Source: JBMNQH01 sp050944035
GTDB lineage: Bacteria > Bacillota > Clostridia > Oscillospirales > Oscillospiraceae
NCBI GenBank assembly: GCA_050944035.1
Contig: JBMNQH010000009.1
Span: forward strand, 1-64,000
Direction of reading: 5' to 3'
DNA: 64,000 nt
Of the stretch, positions 40,990 to 49,975 are shown piece by piece. How positions within the stretch are numbered: the stretch's first letter is position 1; every line of letters begins with the position of its first letter. Position numbers and translations under genes: made by a program. The notes under the pieces were generated by a model that saw only the letters and a program-made list of their open reading frames with translations, ran no database searches and was not told the DNA's origin.

Positions 40990-42048
40990 ATGGACAAGCT
41001 AAAGGCTTTTCTCAAAAGAAAAGACATTGAGATCTCCGCAAAGCGCTATGGAATTGACGCACTCGGTGCCATGGCACAGGGTTTGTTTTGTTCCCTGCTG
41101 ATCGGTACGATCATCAACACACTCGGCACACAATTTAACATTCCATTTCTGAATGAAATCGGTGGTTATTCCACTGCAATGTCCGGTCCTGCAATGGCCG
41201 TGGCCATCGGCTATGCACTGCACTGTCCCCCCATGGTGCTTTTCTCTCTGGTCGCTGTCGGCAATGCAGCCAACGGACTTGGCGGCGCAGGCGGTCCTTT
41301 GGCCGTTCTGATTATTGCAATCATCGCCGGCGAAGTCGGTAAAGCCGTTTCCAAAGAAACCAAGGTCGACATTCTGGTAACACCGCTTGTCACCATTACG
41401 GTGGGCGTTGCACTATCCGCCTTGATTGCACCGGCCATCGGCACAGCGGCAAGCTCGGTCGGACAGGTTATCATGTGGGCAACTGAACTACAGCCCTTTC
41501 TTATGGGTATTATCGTCTCTGTCGTTGTGGGCATCGCCCTCACGCTTCCCATCAGCAGTGCAGCCATCTGCGCTGCACTGGGTCTCACCGGTCTTGCGGG
41601 CGGCGCCGCAGTTGCAGGCTGCTGCGCACAGATGATTGGATTTGCCGTCATCAGCTTCCGTGAAAATCGCTGGGGCGGTCTGGTTTCTCAGGGTATCGGT
41701 ACCTCTATGCTGCAAATGGGCAATATTGTCAAAAACCCCCGGATCTGGATTCCGCCTACTGTTGCCTCTGCAATTACTGGACCAATTGCAACCTGCATCT
41801 TCCATCTGAAAATGAACGGCGCTGCGGTTTCCTCTGGTATGGGTACCTGCGGTCTGGTCGGACAAATTGGTGTTTATACTGGCTGGCTCAATGACATCGC
41901 TTCCGGCAGCAAGACCGCTATCACTGCGTTTGATTGGGTCGGACTCGTTTTGATCTGCTTTATCCTACCTGCCGTGTTCTCTCTGATTTTTGATGCAGTC
42001 TGCCGTAAACTCGGCTGGATCAAAGACGGCGATATGAAGCTCGACTAA
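40990..42048 (+). CDS. PTS transporter subunit IIC (PF13303 type)
   Basis: A 352-residue polytopic protein of the EIIC_2 family with about nine membrane segments and glycine-rich loops (NAANGLGGAGGP, ISSAAICAALGLTGLAGG). Classic EIIC proteins move a sugar while EIIA/EIIB phosphorylate it; no EIIA or EIIB domain is attached or encoded nearby, so a PTS role is uncertain. ATG 40990 follows AGGTGAT. It is monocistronic under a strong promoter overlapped by a palindrome. Confidence 0.88.
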   Translation: MDKLKAFLKRKDIEISAKRYGIDALGAMAQGLFCSLLIGTIINTLGTQFNIPFLNEIGGYSTAMSGPAMAVAIGYALHCPPMVLFSLVAVGNAANGLGGAGGPLAVLIIAIIAGEVGKAVSKETKVDILVTPLVTITVGVALSALIAPAIGTAASSVGQVIMWATELQPFLMGIIVSVVVGIALTLPISSAAICAALGLTGLAGGAAVAGCCAQMIGFAVISFRENRWGGLVSQGIGTSMLQMGNIVKNPRIWIPPTVASAITGPIATCIFHLKMNGAAVSSGMGTCGLVGQIGVYTGWLNDIASGSKTAITAFDWVGLVLICFILPAVFSLIFDAVCRKLGWIKDGDMKLD

Positions 42049-42070
42049 TTACTCGATCTACTTACAGTTC

Positions 42071-42114
42071 AAAACCCCTTCTGTCAGGCAAAGCAGTTTG
42101 ACAGAAGGGGTTTT
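42071..42114. terminator. bidirectional terminator between EIIC and KptA genes
   Basis: Perfect 16-bp stem AAAACCCCTTCTGTCA with complement, loop 12 nt. Confidence 0.93.
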
Positions 42115-42121
42115 TATAATT

Positions 42122-42679
42122 TCATTCGAGCACTTGGCAAACATAGCGGACATCGACCTGTTCGGTACACCAGACATCATTGTCAGAAACCCCAAACATA
42201 ATACCATCCTGACTCATTTTTTGCGCTGCAATCTTCAACACAACCGCATCCTGATGCCAACGATTGGCGGACTGCCAGGCCTTCTCTTCGTCCGCCTGCA
42301 TATGAACTGCATGCCGGTTCATTTTGCGGATTGCTCCGCTTTTCCGAATTTTTCGCCACGCGGAGCATGTGGTACCATGATACAAAAACTCCGGTGGAGA
42401 AAAATACTGTAACTCCGGTTGTACCCAAGGGATCGAGTGACCTTGACAAACTCTAATCCACGTTTCGTCTACGTTAAAACGATACCGTCCCTTGTTGTCT
42501 GTCTCCACAATCTGTTTCGACTGCTGTACAGTCAACTGATATTTTCCGACACGGTTAATATTATCAACCAGTTGCTTGACACTTACCCATCCGTGTCGGT
42601 CCATATCAAGATTGGCTTCTTCCGGATGATGCCGGAGCAGAAAACACAAATAGACGGAAATGTTTTTCTCCTTTGCCAT
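42122..42679 (-). CDS. kptA: RNA 2'-phosphotransferase (Tpt1/KptA)
   Basis: A 185-residue KptA/Tpt1 enzyme, which removes an internal RNA 2'-phosphate onto NAD. The N-terminal winged-helix-like lobe has LCFLLRHHPEEANLDMD and GWVSVKQLV. The C-terminal ART-like lobe has GHSIP, LYHGT and a MNRHAVHMQ strand. The Arg-His-Arg-Arg catalytic set appears present. Bacteria lack tRNA splicing of the fungal type, so the natural substrate is unclear. ATG 42679 follows AGGTGAAACG. It stands alone. Confidence 0.9.
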   Translation of the reverse strand: MAKEKNISVYLCFLLRHHPEEANLDMDRHGWVSVKQLVDNINRVGKYQLTVQQSKQIVETDNKGRYRFNVDETWIRVCQGHSIPWVQPELQYFSPPEFLYHGTTCSAWRKIRKSGAIRKMNRHAVHMQADEEKAWQSANRWHQDAVVLKIAAQKMSQDGIMFGVSDNDVWCTEQVDVRYVCQVLE

Positions 42680-42759
42680 CGTTTCACCTGCTTTCCTGCG
42701 CAAACCATATCCTGTTTTCCGGAATCTCACAAGACCGTACTTGCGAATTCTCCTAAGAC

Positions 42760-43170
42760 CTATTTCACTGTATAGATGTCTCCGCTGGGATACTCTGAGA
42801 TCAGAAGCTCCACTTCTCTTTCTTCTGAAACAGTTGCCTGTATTCCAATCTGATAGCTTTTTTCGGCATCGATTTCATACAGTATTCCACTGCCACCGGC
42901 TCCAATGTCTAGCGTCCGAATTGGCTCATCCAAATTCCGTGTATCGAACAAGTAACAGCAGACATCTACAACCGTATGGTTCTCTATCACAATCTGTCCT
43001 GATGTCGTTTGAAACACCGTATCGCAGAGCACACTTTCTTCACTCCGTTTTGGAATCTGAATTGCACAAAGCCATTCTTTTCCTTTTCTCTCATTTTTTG
43101 TACAACCAACGCACAGGAGAAAAACAATCAGCAATAAAAATACCTTTCTTCTATGTATCAAATGTTTCAT
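42760..43170 (-). CDS. small lipoprotein, function unknown
   Basis: A 136-residue protein with a basic N-terminus (MKHLIHRRK), a hydrophobic core and lipobox LCVGC (lipid Cys at about 23). The mature part is beta-rich, with a pattern (QIVIENHTVVDVCCYLFDTRN) of a small immunoglobulin-like or jelly-roll domain; no family is recognised. The two adjacent Cys could form a disulfide. It lies 80 nt upstream of kptA on the same strand; no terminator is seen between, so co-transcription is possible. Confidence 0.75.
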   Translation of the reverse strand: MKHLIHRRKVFLLLIVFLLCVGCTKNERKGKEWLCAIQIPKRSEESVLCDTVFQTTSGQIVIENHTVVDVCCYLFDTRNLDEPIRTLDIGAGGSGILYEIDAEKSYQIGIQATVSEEREVELLISEYPSGDIYTVK

Positions 43171-43334
43171 TCGCCCCTACTTTCCAATGATTTAATACGG
43201 TAAAAATGTGCTTGCATCCTCTTATAGAAAATGAACACCTGCTTTTATATTTTTCGTAGAAAATACTCGCTGAAAAATTCTGAATCCTCTATTTCCGACT
43301 TCTGGTCACCCGTTTCATACCCTGCACTCCTATA

Positions 43335-43363
43335 TAGAAATGAGACAGAAATTGTGGTATGAT
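43335..43363 (+). promoter_or_regulatory. candidate promoter of the DUF1801 gene
   Basis: TAGAAA and an extended -10 TGG-TATGAT with 17-nt spacing, about 35 nt before the start. Confidence 0.4.
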
Positions 43364-43398
43364 CATGACAAAATCAGAATTCCTGGAGGTGGAAACCA

Positions 43399-43809
43399 AT
43401 GTGGATATGCCCAAACTGCGAACGAACATTCAAAAGGCGAAATCAGGCACATTATTGCGGAAAAGCACATAAAACCATTGATGACTATATTATGGCGCAG
43501 CCTCAGGAAACTCAACGGCATTTGACCAAGATGCGGGAAGCGATTCGTACTGCACTCCCCCAAGTTCAGGAACGCATTGCATGGAATATGCCAACTTATT
43601 GGAAACAGAAAAACATCATTCAATTTGCAGCCTGCAAAAATCATATCAGCTTATATGTTGGAACAGAAGCGATAGAAGCATTTCATAAGAGACTGGAAGA
43701 ATATAAAACCAACAAGAGTGCCATTCATTTTTTGTACAGCCAACCGCTTCCATCCGACTTGATTGCTGACATCGCAAAATGGTGCTGTAAAATGGAAAAC
43801 CATTTATAG
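43399..43809 (+). CDS. DUF1801 (YdhG-like) protein with N-terminal zinc-finger motif
   Basis: A 136-residue protein. Residues 1-24 have CPNC plus a spaced His/Cys pair (HYCGK), a likely C2HC zinc finger. Residues 25-136 are a DUF1801/YdhG-like domain (PQETQRHLTKMREAIRTALP, WNMPTYW, HISLYVGTEAIEAF), a fold sometimes called iron chaperone but without firm function. GGAGGTGG precedes the ATG. It is monocistronic with a shared terminator downstream. Confidence 0.85.
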   Translation: MWICPNCERTFKRRNQAHYCGKAHKTIDDYIMAQPQETQRHLTKMREAIRTALPQVQERIAWNMPTYWKQKNIIQFAACKNHISLYVGTEAIEAFHKRLEEYKTNKSAIHFLYSQPLPSDLIADIAKWCCKMENHL

Positions 43810-43870
43810 TAAATCCATTGTATTCCGTTATTGTATTTTATCATGCTGCAACTTCTTCTACAAGAAAAAC

Positions 43871-43907
43871 ATAAAGCCCGTTGATCGAGAACATCAACGG
43901 GCTTTAT
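43871..43907. terminator. bidirectional terminator between DUF1801 and spoIVB
   Basis: Perfect 15-bp stem ATAAAGCCCGTTGAT with complement, loop 7 nt. Confidence 0.9.
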
Positions 43908-43918
43908 AACATTACCGC

Positions 43919-44923
43919 CTAAGCTGCCGCATCCAGCATTTCCTCGATAAAGATTCCGTACCCAGCAGCGGGATCGTTGACCAAAACATGGGTCACCGCA
44001 CCAACCAGTTTTCCATTCTGAATAATCGGACTACCGCTCATGCCCTGTACAATGCCGCCGGTTGCCTCGAGAAGTTTTTCATCGGTCACTTTAATCATCA
44101 TATTTTTTCCAGCGCTGTCCCCGTGATAGATCCTGCTGATTTCCACATCATATTCCTGTACTTCTGTTCCCGACACATTGGCCAAAATTTTTGCAGGCCC
44201 AATCTCGATCTCGTCCTCTGACGCCACTTCCATTGCTGTGGAATACGCTGTTTCCGGCACATCCAACAGAACGCCAAAAATACCATGACCGGTATTTTTC
44301 TCGATTTCACCGCGAACCATATCCGCATCAAACACACCGCATAGTTCGCCCGGCGTTCCCTCTGTTCCACGAATCACGTCGACAACACTGGCATCCACCA
44401 CAGTACCGCTTCCCAACGGCATCAGAACACCGCTTTCGCTCTCATTGATTCCATGCCCCAAAGCGCCAAACTTTCCGTTCTCAGGATCATAAAAGGTAAT
44501 GGTTCCAATCCCATTCACCCCGTCTTTTAACCATAGTCCCAGTTGAAAAATACCGGTATCATTCTCCGCTGGCGTCACTGTCACTTGCTTTTCTTCCCCA
44601 TTTCGCATCACCGTAACAGAAACAGGTTCCGCGCTCAATTCGGAAACCGCCTCCACAAAATCATCTGCTGTACAAATGGTCTGGTCGGCAATCTTCACAA
44701 TCACATCACCGACACAAAGTCCCGCATCCGAAGCCGGTGAAGCGCTGCAACCATCCTTTTCTACTGTCATTAACCCCGCAACCATCATGCCGTCGGTTGT
44801 TACCTGAATCCCTGTCACGCAACCGGACGGCACCAGAGACAGTGCCTCCGCATGGACATTCAACATTCCGGTTATCCAGATGGAAAGGATCAGGACAGCC
44901 GCCTTTTTTGCCACTTTTTTCAT
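43919..44923 (-). CDS. spoIVB: SpoIVB serine peptidase
   Basis: A 334-residue secreted protease of family S55. In Bacillus it is made in the forespore and cuts SpoIVFA to trigger pro-sigma-K processing. An N-terminal membrane signal (about 8-25), a PDZ domain (about 45-125, with SPASDAGLCVGDVIVKI) and the peptidase domain follow. The catalytic His lies in ALGHGI (about 155) and Ser in GMSGSPI (about 296). GGGAGGAACTT precedes ATG 44923. It is usually directly upstream of spo0A; here the two are about 7.4 kb apart. Confidence 0.94.
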   Translation of the reverse strand: MKKVAKKAAVLILSIWITGMLNVHAEALSLVPSGCVTGIQVTTDGMMVAGLMTVEKDGCSASPASDAGLCVGDVIVKIADQTICTADDFVEAVSELSAEPVSVTVMRNGEEKQVTVTPAENDTGIFQLGLWLKDGVNGIGTITFYDPENGKFGALGHGINESESGVLMPLGSGTVVDASVVDVIRGTEGTPGELCGVFDADMVRGEIEKNTGHGIFGVLLDVPETAYSTAMEVASEDEIEIGPAKILANVSGTEVQEYDVEISRIYHGDSAGKNMMIKVTDEKLLEATGGIVQGMSGSPIIQNGKLVGAVTHVLVNDPAAGYGIFIEEMLDAAA

Positions 44924-45076
44924 AAGTTCCTCCCTCATATCTGTTTTTCTGCTGTATCAGTATGTCTGGTTCGTCAAAAATCAACCTTTGTATTTCATAG
45001 TAATTTCTTTCTAATTTTCCTTTTTCTCAGGTCTGACATAAGATACAGTAGAAATTGGAAAGGAAGGTAAATTTTT

Positions 45077-46363
45077 ATGAAACTCTTACGCTTGGGAGAT
45101 GAGGGATCGCTGGTGCAGCTTTTGCAGACAGCACTGTCCCGCGCCGGCTATCTGGTGGCAGCGGACGGAATATTCGGCAGACAAACACAAAATGCACTGC
45201 TTCGATTCCAGCGTGACGCTGGAATCGCGGCAGATGGAATTGCAGGCCCGCAAACCAATGCCGCTCTGCTGCCGTATTACCGCGGTTATATTCTCCATAC
45301 CATCCGCAGAGGGGATACTTTTTATCGCATTGCCATGCGCTATGGTTCCTCCATCTTTGCAATTGAGACCGCCAATCCCAGTGTCAATCCATTGCGCTTA
45401 CAGATCGGCAGTACGCTTGTTATCCCTCTGGATTTTCCAGTGGTACCAACCGACATTGCCGTCTCTTCCGATCTGGTAAATTACGCCATACGGGGTCTTG
45501 CCGCACGGTATCCGTTTTTCCGTGTACAACAGATTGGCACCAGCGTACTGGGCAGTCCCATTCAGAGCCTTTGCATTGGAACGGGAAGCAATCGCGTGTT
45601 GTATAACGCATCTCATCATGCAAATGAATGGATTACTACCTTGATCCTGCTTCGTTTCGCAGAGGAATTGGCCGCTGCCTATGCAGAGGATGGCGCTATT
45701 TTCAACATTTCCGCTACAGAACTGTTGGAAACTTCCACCATTTGTCTGGTACCCGCCGTCAATCCGGACGGGATTGACCTCGTCACTGGTGCCCTTCCTC
45801 AAAGTGACGTCAATGCTGCTGCACAGCTCGCCGCAAACTATCCGGAGATTCCTTTTCCTTCCGGCTGGAAAGCCAATATCCGCGGCATCGATACCAATTT
45901 GCAGTACCCGGCCGGCTGGGAAACGGCAAAGGAAATCAAGGCATCACAGGGATATCTTCTCCCCGGTCCGCGCGATTACGTCGGCACCGCACCGTTGCAG
46001 GCGCCGGAAAGTCGCAGCATGTACGACTACACCCGCCGGTTTGATCCATCGCTCACACTGTCGTACCATACACAGGGGCAGGTTATTTACTGGCAATTTC
46101 TTGATTATGCGCCAGAGAATGCCCGCGCCATTGCCAACCGTTTTTCCGCTGTCAGCGGCTATTCGGTCGAGGATACACCCTACGCCTCCTCTTTTGCGGG
46201 CTATAAAGACTGGTTCCTTCAGGACTTTGGCCGTCCCGGCTATACCATTGAAGCAGGGCTTGGAACCAATCCCCTGCCTATTGCCGATTTTCCTGCAATC
46301 TATCGCGACAACCTTGGCATTCTGGTGCTGGGCGCTCTGCTGACCGCCGGAACTGCGATATAA
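45077..46363 (+). CDS. M14 family peptidoglycan peptidase with PG-binding and LysM domains
   Basis: A 428-residue enzyme of the gamma-D-glutamyl-(L)-meso-diaminopimelate endopeptidase type. The order is PG_binding_1 (about 3-65, DGIFGRQTQNALLRFQ), LysM (about 72-117, HTIRRGDTFYRIAMRYG) and carboxypeptidase M14 (about 128-428). The zinc ligands are in HHANEW and SYHTQG, and the catalytic Glu is in YTIEAGLG. There is no signal peptide, as with spore or mother-cell wall enzymes. It is divergent from spoIVB, which supports a sporulation role (inference). Confidence 0.93.
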   Translation: MKLLRLGDEGSLVQLLQTALSRAGYLVAADGIFGRQTQNALLRFQRDAGIAADGIAGPQTNAALLPYYRGYILHTIRRGDTFYRIAMRYGSSIFAIETANPSVNPLRLQIGSTLVIPLDFPVVPTDIAVSSDLVNYAIRGLAARYPFFRVQQIGTSVLGSPIQSLCIGTGSNRVLYNASHHANEWITTLILLRFAEELAAAYAEDGAIFNISATELLETSTICLVPAVNPDGIDLVTGALPQSDVNAAAQLAANYPEIPFPSGWKANIRGIDTNLQYPAGWETAKEIKASQGYLLPGPRDYVGTAPLQAPESRSMYDYTRRFDPSLTLSYHTQGQVIYWQFLDYAPENARAIANRFSAVSGYSVEDTPYASSFAGYKDWFLQDFGRPGYTIEAGLGTNPLPIADFPAIYRDNLGILVLGALLTAGTAI

Positions 46364-46378
46364 ATTCCTGTGATAAAC

Positions 46379-46418
46379 AAAAACAGGCTCTGACCGTTTC
46401 TGGCCAAAGCCTGTTTTT
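46379..46418. terminator. bidirectional terminator between the M14 peptidase and dnaE
   Basis: 11-bp stem AAAAACAGGCT with complement, loop 18 nt, flanked by A and T tracts. Confidence 0.85.
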
Positions 46419-46425
46419 ATTATGA

Positions 46426-49400
46426 TTATTTTACAACTACATTTTCTGTTCCAAGGAGTTCTTCCAGTTCCTCCACCAGCGCTTCATGGATAACGCAATG
46501 TCCACCCAAACGCTTTTTTGTATCCGCAAAATACAGGATAATCTGCTCATGTCCCGGGAACATTTTCAAGATCAGCTGAATTCTCTGGAATGCAGGGTGC
46601 TCTACAGTTGGCAGACGAACCCATAATTTCTGATTCTCCGGTTGTTTTCGCGCTGTCTGCATCGTTGCAAAATCTCCAAGCGGACGGATACTTTCGGCCA
46701 CAAGTTGTGGTTCCTTCTCGTCACGCTGAGATAGACGCCCCTGAATAATCAGCGGTTCATTGTTCCGGACATAGCCACCTCCGCTGTCAAGTGCCTTTTG
46801 AAATGCGAGCACTTCCATTACACCGGTATCATCCTCCAACGTGATATATGACATCAGAGTATTGTTACGGGTAGTGCGGGTGCGTACATGGGAAACAACG
46901 CCGGCAATGGTAAGCTGCTGCTCATCGTGATAGGTCTGCGGGCCATCCTCCGCGGCAAAGTCTGTCATGATCGCCCCAATGGGCGCCGCGCCGATGCCGC
47001 GAACCGCCGTGCGGTACTCATCCATCGGGTGTCCGGTCAAATACATACCCGTCGTCTCTTTTTCCATCGCCATCCGCTCACGCGGTGTGTACTCTGGAAT
47101 ATCCGGCAGTTCCAGCTGGAAGTCTGTGCTCTCCGTATCTTCCTCTTCCCCCATGCTGAACAGATTGAGTTGACCTGCAATATTCTTTCTGCCGTCAGAG
47201 CTGACATTGTCGATTACCGTAGCTGCAACCTGCATCAGCTGGCTGCGTTTATACCCCATACTGTCAAACGCTCCACTGCGGATCAAGCTTTCAATCGCAC
47301 GGCGGTTGAGTTCTTTTCCATACATTCTACGGCAGAATTCATCAAAGGTACGGAACTTTCCCGTCCTTTGCCGCTCATCCATCACTGCGCGGATAAACCC
47401 ACGGCCAATATTTTTGATGGCCACAAGTCCGAATCGGATGTTGTTCCCCACTACGGTAAAACTGTCATCGGATTCGTTCACATCCGGCGGCAGTACTTTG
47501 ATCCCACACTCTTTGCATTCGGCGATATATTCTGCAACCTTGGTGCTGTTGTCCAGAACCGAAGAGAGCAGCGCTGCCATATATTCCTGTGGATAATGGC
47601 ATTTCATATAAGCGGTGCGGTAACAGATGATTGCATAGGAAACCGCATGGGCTTTGTTAAAGGCATAGTGCGCAAAGTCCAGAATCTCATCATAAATGCT
47701 ACCTGCAACAGCCTCTGGCACTCCATTTGCAACGGCGCCGCAGATTTTACGTTTCGGATCACCATAGATAAAGGTATCGCGCTCCTTCAGAATTTCTTTT
47801 TCCTTTTTCTTCGACATCGCACGGCGGATCATATCCGCCTGTCCCAGCGAGAAACCGGCAAGACGCCGGAAAATTTCAATGACCTGCTCCTGATAGACAA
47901 TGCAGCCATAGGTGACGGACAGAATATCCTTTAACATCGGGTGTTTATACTGGATCCGCTTCGGATGCGCAGAGCATTCAATAAATCGCGGAATACTTTC
48001 CATTGGTCCCGGACGGTACAAAGCAATAATTGCAGTGATATCTTCAATCGTTTTCGGTTTCAGTCCGACACAGACGCCTGTAATCCCCGCACTTTCGAGC
48101 TGGAACACGCCGGAAGTCCGTCCAGCAGACAACATCTCAAATACAGCCACATCGTCCTCTGGAATGGTCTCCACAGAAAAATTGGGCTCCTTTTTCCGCA
48201 CAAGCGTAGCGGCATCCTCCAAAACGGTCAAATTGCGCAAACCAAGGAAGTCCATTTTGAGCAATCCCAATTCTTCCAGCGTTGTCATAGGGAACTGACA
48301 AACCACCGATTCGTCATTTTTTGCCAACGGTACGTATTCATACAATGGCTTTTCCGTGATGACAACACCCGCAGCATGGGTGGAGGCATGCCGTGGCATG
48401 CCTTCCAGCGCGCGCGCCATATCAATCAGTTCATGTAATTTTTCATCGCTCTCATAGAACTCGCGCAATGGTTTTGAAAGCTTCAGTGCCTCATCCAGCT
48501 TGATATTTAAGGTTGTCGGCACCTGTTTCGCCACGGCATCCGTCTCTGCATAGCTGACATCCAGCGCACGGCCGACGTCACGGATGGAATTTCTGGCCGC
48601 CATTGTTCCAAAGGTGACAATCTGGGCAACATGATTTTCTCCATATTTCCGATTGACGTAGTCAATCACTTCATTCCTTCGGTTGACACAGAAATCAATA
48701 TCAATATCCGGCATACTGACGCGCTCCGGATTCAGGAAGCGCTCAAAAAAGAGGCTGTACTTAATTGGATCCACATCCGTGATCCCAAGACAATAGGAGA
48801 CCATACTGCCCGCAGCGCTGCCGCGCCCCGGTCCCACGGGGATATTTTTGCTTTTGGCATAACCGATAAAGTCACTGACGATCAGGAAATAGTCGGTAAA
48901 TCCCATGGTTCGGATCATATTGAGCTCATATTCCAATTGCTGCTTCAGCTTGTCTGTTCCCTCGCCATAACGTTTTGCGAACCCCTGCAAGCACAGTCGA
49001 TGCAAATAGGCGTATCCATCTGTTTCCCCCTGCGGCAGCGGAAATTTCGGCAGATGATAGGTACCAAATGTAAAATCATAGTTGCAGCGTGCGGCAATGG
49101 AAACCGTATTGTCCGCGGCATCGGGGTGATCCGGGAACAGCGCCCGCATTTCCTCTTCTGATTTCAGATAGAATTCGGTCCCCTCAAACTTCATGCGATC
49201 GGGATCGTCCACGGTCTTACCCATCTGAATGCACATCAGCACGTCCTGACTGCGCGCATCTTCTCTCGTCAGATAATGGGCGTCGTTGGTCAGCACCAGT
49301 GGAATTCCCGTCTCCTCATGGATTTGAAGAATTCCTTCCATAGCACGTGCTTCCTCTTCAATTCCATGATTCTGAATTTCAAGATAAAAGTCCTCCGGAC

Positions 49401-49896
49401 CAAACAGCGCAGCAAGCTCCAGCGCCTTTTCCTTCGCTGCATTGTAGTCATCATTCAGGAGCTTGCGTGGGATGTCACCAGCAATACAGGCAGACAGACA
49501 AATCAAGCCATCGCTATGTTTTTTCAGCAGGTCCCAGTCGATGCGCGGCCGGACATAAAAACCCTCCAGAAAGCCGCAGCTGACCAGATAGCACAGATTG
49601 CGATACCCGGTTTCATTTTTGCACAATAAGACCAAATGCGTGTATTCGTTGTCAATTCCATATTCGCGGTCTGTGCGCCCGCGAGGCGCCACATAAACCT
49701 CACAGCCAATGATCGGTTTAATGCCGTTCTTTTTTGCAGCCTTGTAAAATGTCACCACACCGTACATTACGCCGTGATCGGTAATGGCAACCGCTTCCTG
49801 CCCCAGCGACTGCACCTGAGGCGCAAGTTGGTCAACACGGCATGCCCCATCCAATAAACTGTATTCACTATGGACATGCAGGTGTACAAATGCCAT
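46426..49896 (-). CDS. dnaE: DNA polymerase III subunit alpha (DnaE)
   Basis: A 1156-residue C-family replicative polymerase of DnaE1 type. The PHP domain (about 1-270) begins HLHVHSEYSLLDGA. The palm carries the catalytic PDIDIDFC motif (about residue 400), followed by fingers, an HhH region, and the C-terminal OB domain (LTIAGVVSHVRTR). There is no fused 3'-5' exonuclease, so it is not PolC. ATG 49896 has AGGAGG 7 nt upstream. It follows whiA in the hprK cluster, as is usual in Clostridia. Confidence 0.96.
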   Translation of the reverse strand: MAFVHLHVHSEYSLLDGACRVDQLAPQVQSLGQEAVAITDHGVMYGVVTFYKAAKKNGIKPIIGCEVYVAPRGRTDREYGIDNEYTHLVLLCKNETGYRNLCYLVSCGFLEGFYVRPRIDWDLLKKHSDGLICLSACIAGDIPRKLLNDDYNAAKEKALELAALFGPEDFYLEIQNHGIEEEARAMEGILQIHEETGIPLVLTNDAHYLTREDARSQDVLMCIQMGKTVDDPDRMKFEGTEFYLKSEEEMRALFPDHPDAADNTVSIAARCNYDFTFGTYHLPKFPLPQGETDGYAYLHRLCLQGFAKRYGEGTDKLKQQLEYELNMIRTMGFTDYFLIVSDFIGYAKSKNIPVGPGRGSAAGSMVSYCLGITDVDPIKYSLFFERFLNPERVSMPDIDIDFCVNRRNEVIDYVNRKYGENHVAQIVTFGTMAARNSIRDVGRALDVSYAETDAVAKQVPTTLNIKLDEALKLSKPLREFYESDEKLHELIDMARALEGMPRHASTHAAGVVITEKPLYEYVPLAKNDESVVCQFPMTTLEELGLLKMDFLGLRNLTVLEDAATLVRKKEPNFSVETIPEDDVAVFEMLSAGRTSGVFQLESAGITGVCVGLKPKTIEDITAIIALYRPGPMESIPRFIECSAHPKRIQYKHPMLKDILSVTYGCIVYQEQVIEIFRRLAGFSLGQADMIRRAMSKKKEKEILKERDTFIYGDPKRKICGAVANGVPEAVAGSIYDEILDFAHYAFNKAHAVSYAIICYRTAYMKCHYPQEYMAALLSSVLDNSTKVAEYIAECKECGIKVLPPDVNESDDSFTVVGNNIRFGLVAIKNIGRGFIRAVMDERQRTGKFRTFDEFCRRMYGKELNRRAIESLIRSGAFDSMGYKRSQLMQVAATVIDNVSSDGRKNIAGQLNLFSMGEEEDTESTDFQLELPDIPEYTPRERMAMEKETTGMYLTGHPMDEYRTAVRGIGAAPIGAIMTDFAAEDGPQTYHDEQQLTIAGVVSHVRTRTTRNNTLMSYITLEDDTGVMEVLAFQKALDSGGGYVRNNEPLIIQGRLSQRDEKEPQLVAESIRPLGDFATMQTARKQPENQKLWVRLPTVEHPAFQRIQLILKMFPGHEQIILYFADTKKRLGGHCVIHEALVEELEELLGTENVVVK

Positions 49897-49927
49897 TGCT
49901 TGTCCTCCTCTTTTCATTTAGATTGGA

Positions 49928-49957
49928 ACACAGGGCAGGATTGGCTCTGCCCTGTGT
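49928..49957 (-). terminator. hairpin between whiA and dnaE
   Basis: Perfect 11-bp stem ACACAGGGCAG with complement, loop 8 nt. There is no T tract, so it may only partly separate whiA from dnaE. Confidence 0.5.
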
Positions 49958-49975
49958 AAATAAAACGCTATTATT

